In this document: in pieces, positions 5,655-6,837 of the stretch | Position numbering within the stretch: the stretch's first letter is position 1 | Layout: each line of letters opens with the position of its first letter | DNA from: a bacterium | GTDB taxonomy: Bacteria > Actinomycetota > Acidimicrobiia > Acidimicrobiales > Bin134 | Assembly (NCBI GenBank): GCA_028820035.1 | Contig: JAPPKI010000052.1 | Location: forward strand, 1 to 6,837 | Direction of reading: 5' to 3' | DNA length: 6,837 nucleotides | Position numbers and translations under genes: made by a program | The notes under the pieces: model-generated | Told to the model about the DNA's origin: nothing | Database searches by the model: none | Seen by the model: the letters and a program-made list of their open reading frames with translations, nothing else

Positions 5655-6182
5655 TTGGTGACGTCAGTGTTGCTAATGATCTTGGCAGCCGCTTGGGCTG
5701 CCTTTTTGATTCCGCCCCTGATCCGCCGAGCGCGCAACGGCCAGTTCAGGGGCAGGCGTCGTTCGTCCCAACTCGGTTTTGGCCTTCCCATTCGCTCGGT
5801 GCATCCCCGCCTCGCTGAGCGGGGGGCAATGTCGGCACCGGTGGTCGCTCTTCGGCCCAATGTCGCTTTGCCCCCTCGGGTGTACGCTTCTCAGATGGGG
5901 TCGAATTCGACTCGGGGTATTCCCCGCACCTCAATCGATGCCCGCCGCCGTCGGCGCCGCATTCTGGTGACTCTCATATTCAGCGCGCTGGCCACGTTCG
6001 TCTTTGCCGTTTATTTCGGCGGCTTTGCCCTTGTGGTTCATCTGCTGATTGACGCCCTCCTGCTGGGCTACGCCATGATGCTGGTGCAGCACCAGCGCAC
6101 CCGCGAGGAGCGTCTCAACCCCATCGACGTGGATGCCCCGCAGCCCCGATCTTGGGACGTGGCCTCCGGCGGCCAGCGCTGA
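5655..6182 (+). CDS. Three-helix membrane protein, possibly GlpR/SepX-like
   Basis: I do not recognise this gene by a sequence motif. The 175-residue product has an N-terminal hydrophobic helix (about 4-22) ending FLIPPLIRRAR, then a basic, proline-containing linker (23-96). Six arginines (97-102) precede two hydrophobic segments close together (about 103-120 and 122-144), and a polar tail of about 30 residues ends the chain. This order matches my memory of the actinobacterial GlpR/SepX family, division proteins that work with a MoeA relative (Glp) in corynebacteria; the tail here is much shorter. A moeA gene 1.9 kb upstream makes the idea attractive but unproven. The start is TTG 5655, with AAGGGA (5640-5645) 9 bases ahead; GTG 5658, one codon on, is nearly as likely. 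The open frame, positive charges flanking the helices and an adequate ribosome binding site support a real gene. Confidence 0.7.
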   Translation: MVTSVLLMILAAAWAAFLIPPLIRRARNGQFRGRRRSSQLGFGLPIRSVHPRLAERGAMSAPVVALRPNVALPPRVYASQMGSNSTRGIPRTSIDARRRRRRILVTLIFSALATFVFAVYFGGFALVVHLLIDALLLGYAMMLVQHQRTREERLNPIDVDAPQPRSWDVASGGQR

Positions 6183-6250
6183 CCTCTCTTTCCTGCTGAT
6201 TCCAATCGCGGTTCGGCGCGCGGTCCCCATTAAGCTTGACTCGAAATTTT

Positions 6251-6324
6251 GGGGCTGTAGCTCAGTTGGCTAGAGCGCCTCGTTCGCAACGAGGAGGCCG
6301 GCGGTTCGAGTCCGCTCAGCTCCA
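6251..6324 (+). tRNA. tRNA-Ala (anticodon CGC)
   Basis: A complete cloverleaf folds. The acceptor stem is GGGGCTG (6251-6257) with CAGCTCC (6317-6323), the D stem GCTC/GAGC (6260-6263, 6273-6276), and the anticodon stem CCTCG/CGAGG (6278-6282, 6290-6294). The loop TTCGCAA carries anticodon CGC at 6285-6287, and the T arm GGCGG/CCGCT encloses TTCGAGT. It reads codon GCG. The third acceptor pair is G3:U70, the key identity element for alanyl-tRNA synthetase, and the discriminator base is A (6324). CCA is not encoded, so it is added after transcription. Confidence 0.97.
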
Positions 6325-6355
6325 CTCAACCCTGCGCTACTAGCGTGATGCGCTG

Positions 6356-6837
6356 ATGGCCGGTGACTTTGACATTGCGCTGGAGGGGTTCATTCGGCGG
6401 CGCCTAGGGGAAGTCGACGGGCTTCGGGTGGAGGGAGAGGCTCGGGCCACCGGGGGGCAGTCACGCGAGAACTGGCCGTTCGATCTGTATTGGCAAGATG
6501 GCGGCCAGTCGCACCATCGCCGGCTGTTTCTTCGACGGGATCCGGTGGGCAGCGTGCTCGAAACTGACCGCAGGGTGGAGTATGAGGTGCTGAGGCGGCT
6601 GCACGACCAGCCGGTGCGGGCCCCCGAGGTGGTGTGGCTGGATGCCGACGGGTCGGAACTGGGCCGTCCGGCCTTGGTGATGACCCGTTACGACGGGCTC
6701 AACGACCACTTCATTCTGGAAGGCGGCATCAGCCGACTCGACGAGGACACGCGGGTTGGCATCGCTTCGCAAATGGTGGACTTGATGATCGAGATCCATG
6801 CCTTGGATTGGCGGGGTGCCGGGCTGAACGAGGTGAT
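6356..6837 (+). CDS. Phosphotransferase (APH-fold kinase), 3' end cut by window
   Basis: The first 160 residues are present and the frame is open to the window edge. The sequence fits the aminoglycoside-phosphotransferase-like family (COG3173) that in actinobacteria often sits with acyl-CoA dehydrogenases. It shows GGQSRENWPFDL (33-44, nucleotide-binding loop), LFLRRDP (57-63, position of the ATP-contacting basic residue), and ETDRRVEYEVLRRL (69-82, with the helix-C glutamate). The interlobe segment GRPALVMTRYDG (103-114) and IEIHALDW (145-152) follow. The catalytic HxD loop lies beyond the window, so activity cannot be judged. Substrates for this branch are mostly unknown; antibiotic resistance should not be assumed. 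The start is ATG 6356, 31 bases after the tRNA, with an in-frame TAG at 6341. No Shine-Dalgarno is seen; TAGCGT at 6341-6346 might be a -10 for a leaderless message. Confidence 0.85.
   Translation, partial: MAGDFDIALEGFIRRRLGEVDGLRVEGEARATGGQSRENWPFDLYWQDGGQSHHRRLFLRRDPVGSVLETDRRVEYEVLRRLHDQPVRAPEVVWLDADGSELGRPALVMTRYDGLNDHFILEGGISRLDEDTRVGIASQMVDLMIEIHALDWRGAGLNEV

Noticed and set aside
6236..6241. TTGACT as the -35 box of the tRNA promoter
   Set aside because: It lies only 9 bases before the mature tRNA, so a matching -10 would fall inside the tRNA gene.
6461..6799. A minus-strand open frame of 112 residues
   Set aside because: It is the shadow of the truncated phosphotransferase, which has clear kinase-fold motifs on the plus strand.
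6356..6837. An antibiotic-resistance aminoglycoside kinase
   Set aside because: The GGQSRENW, LRRDP and IHALDW pattern fits the broad COG3173 metabolic branch, and the catalytic loop is outside the window.

Overview
The window reads as ordinary chromosome from a high-GC actinobacterium. GTG is the preferred start for at least five genes, there is a FmdB - methylthioadenosine phosphorylase - SAF gene cluster, and a MoeA-type gene lies near a small membrane protein of actinobacterial type. A marine or aquatic Acidimicrobiia lineage is my best guess, but it rests on overall feel and not on a diagnostic marker.

Left part, minus strand (25-1921): three genes run leftward as a likely transcription unit, a FmdB-family zinc-ribbon protein, then 5'-methylthioadenosine phosphorylase (mtnP), then a membrane-anchored SAF/CpaB-like protein. 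The first two are 9 bases apart. The third follows after 76 bases and has its own strong ribosome binding site and a possible internal promoter.

Centre, plus strand (1997-5446): a divergent unit starts 75 bases from the FmdB gene with plsY (acyl-phosphate:glycerol-3-phosphate acyltransferase). It continues into moeA through a one-base stop/start overlap, then moaA and moaC. moaA and moaC convert GTP to cyclic pyranopterin monophosphate. moeA acts at the last step of molybdenum cofactor synthesis, inserting molybdate. The genes for the middle steps (moaD, moaE, mog/moaB) are not in the window. The two junctions moeA-moaA and moaA-moaC each carry a tandem repeat: an imperfect 39-base pair of units before moaA, and a perfect 34-base duplication between moaA and moaC. 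The second is built on a 17-base period and re-creates the moaC start region three times.

Right part, plus strand (5447-6837): a 208-base gap is followed by a 175-residue three-helix membrane protein whose layout resembles the actinobacterial GlpR/SepX division proteins, then a tRNA-Ala(CGC). Last is the first 160 codons of a phosphotransferase (aminoglycoside-phosphotransferase fold), cut off by the window end.

I found no mobile element, CRISPR array, toxin-antitoxin or defence gene. The unusual content is the intergenic repeat structure around moaA and moaC, a stretched zinc knuckle in the FmdB-like protein, and the possible Glp/GlpR-like pairing; none amounts to a demonstrated new system.
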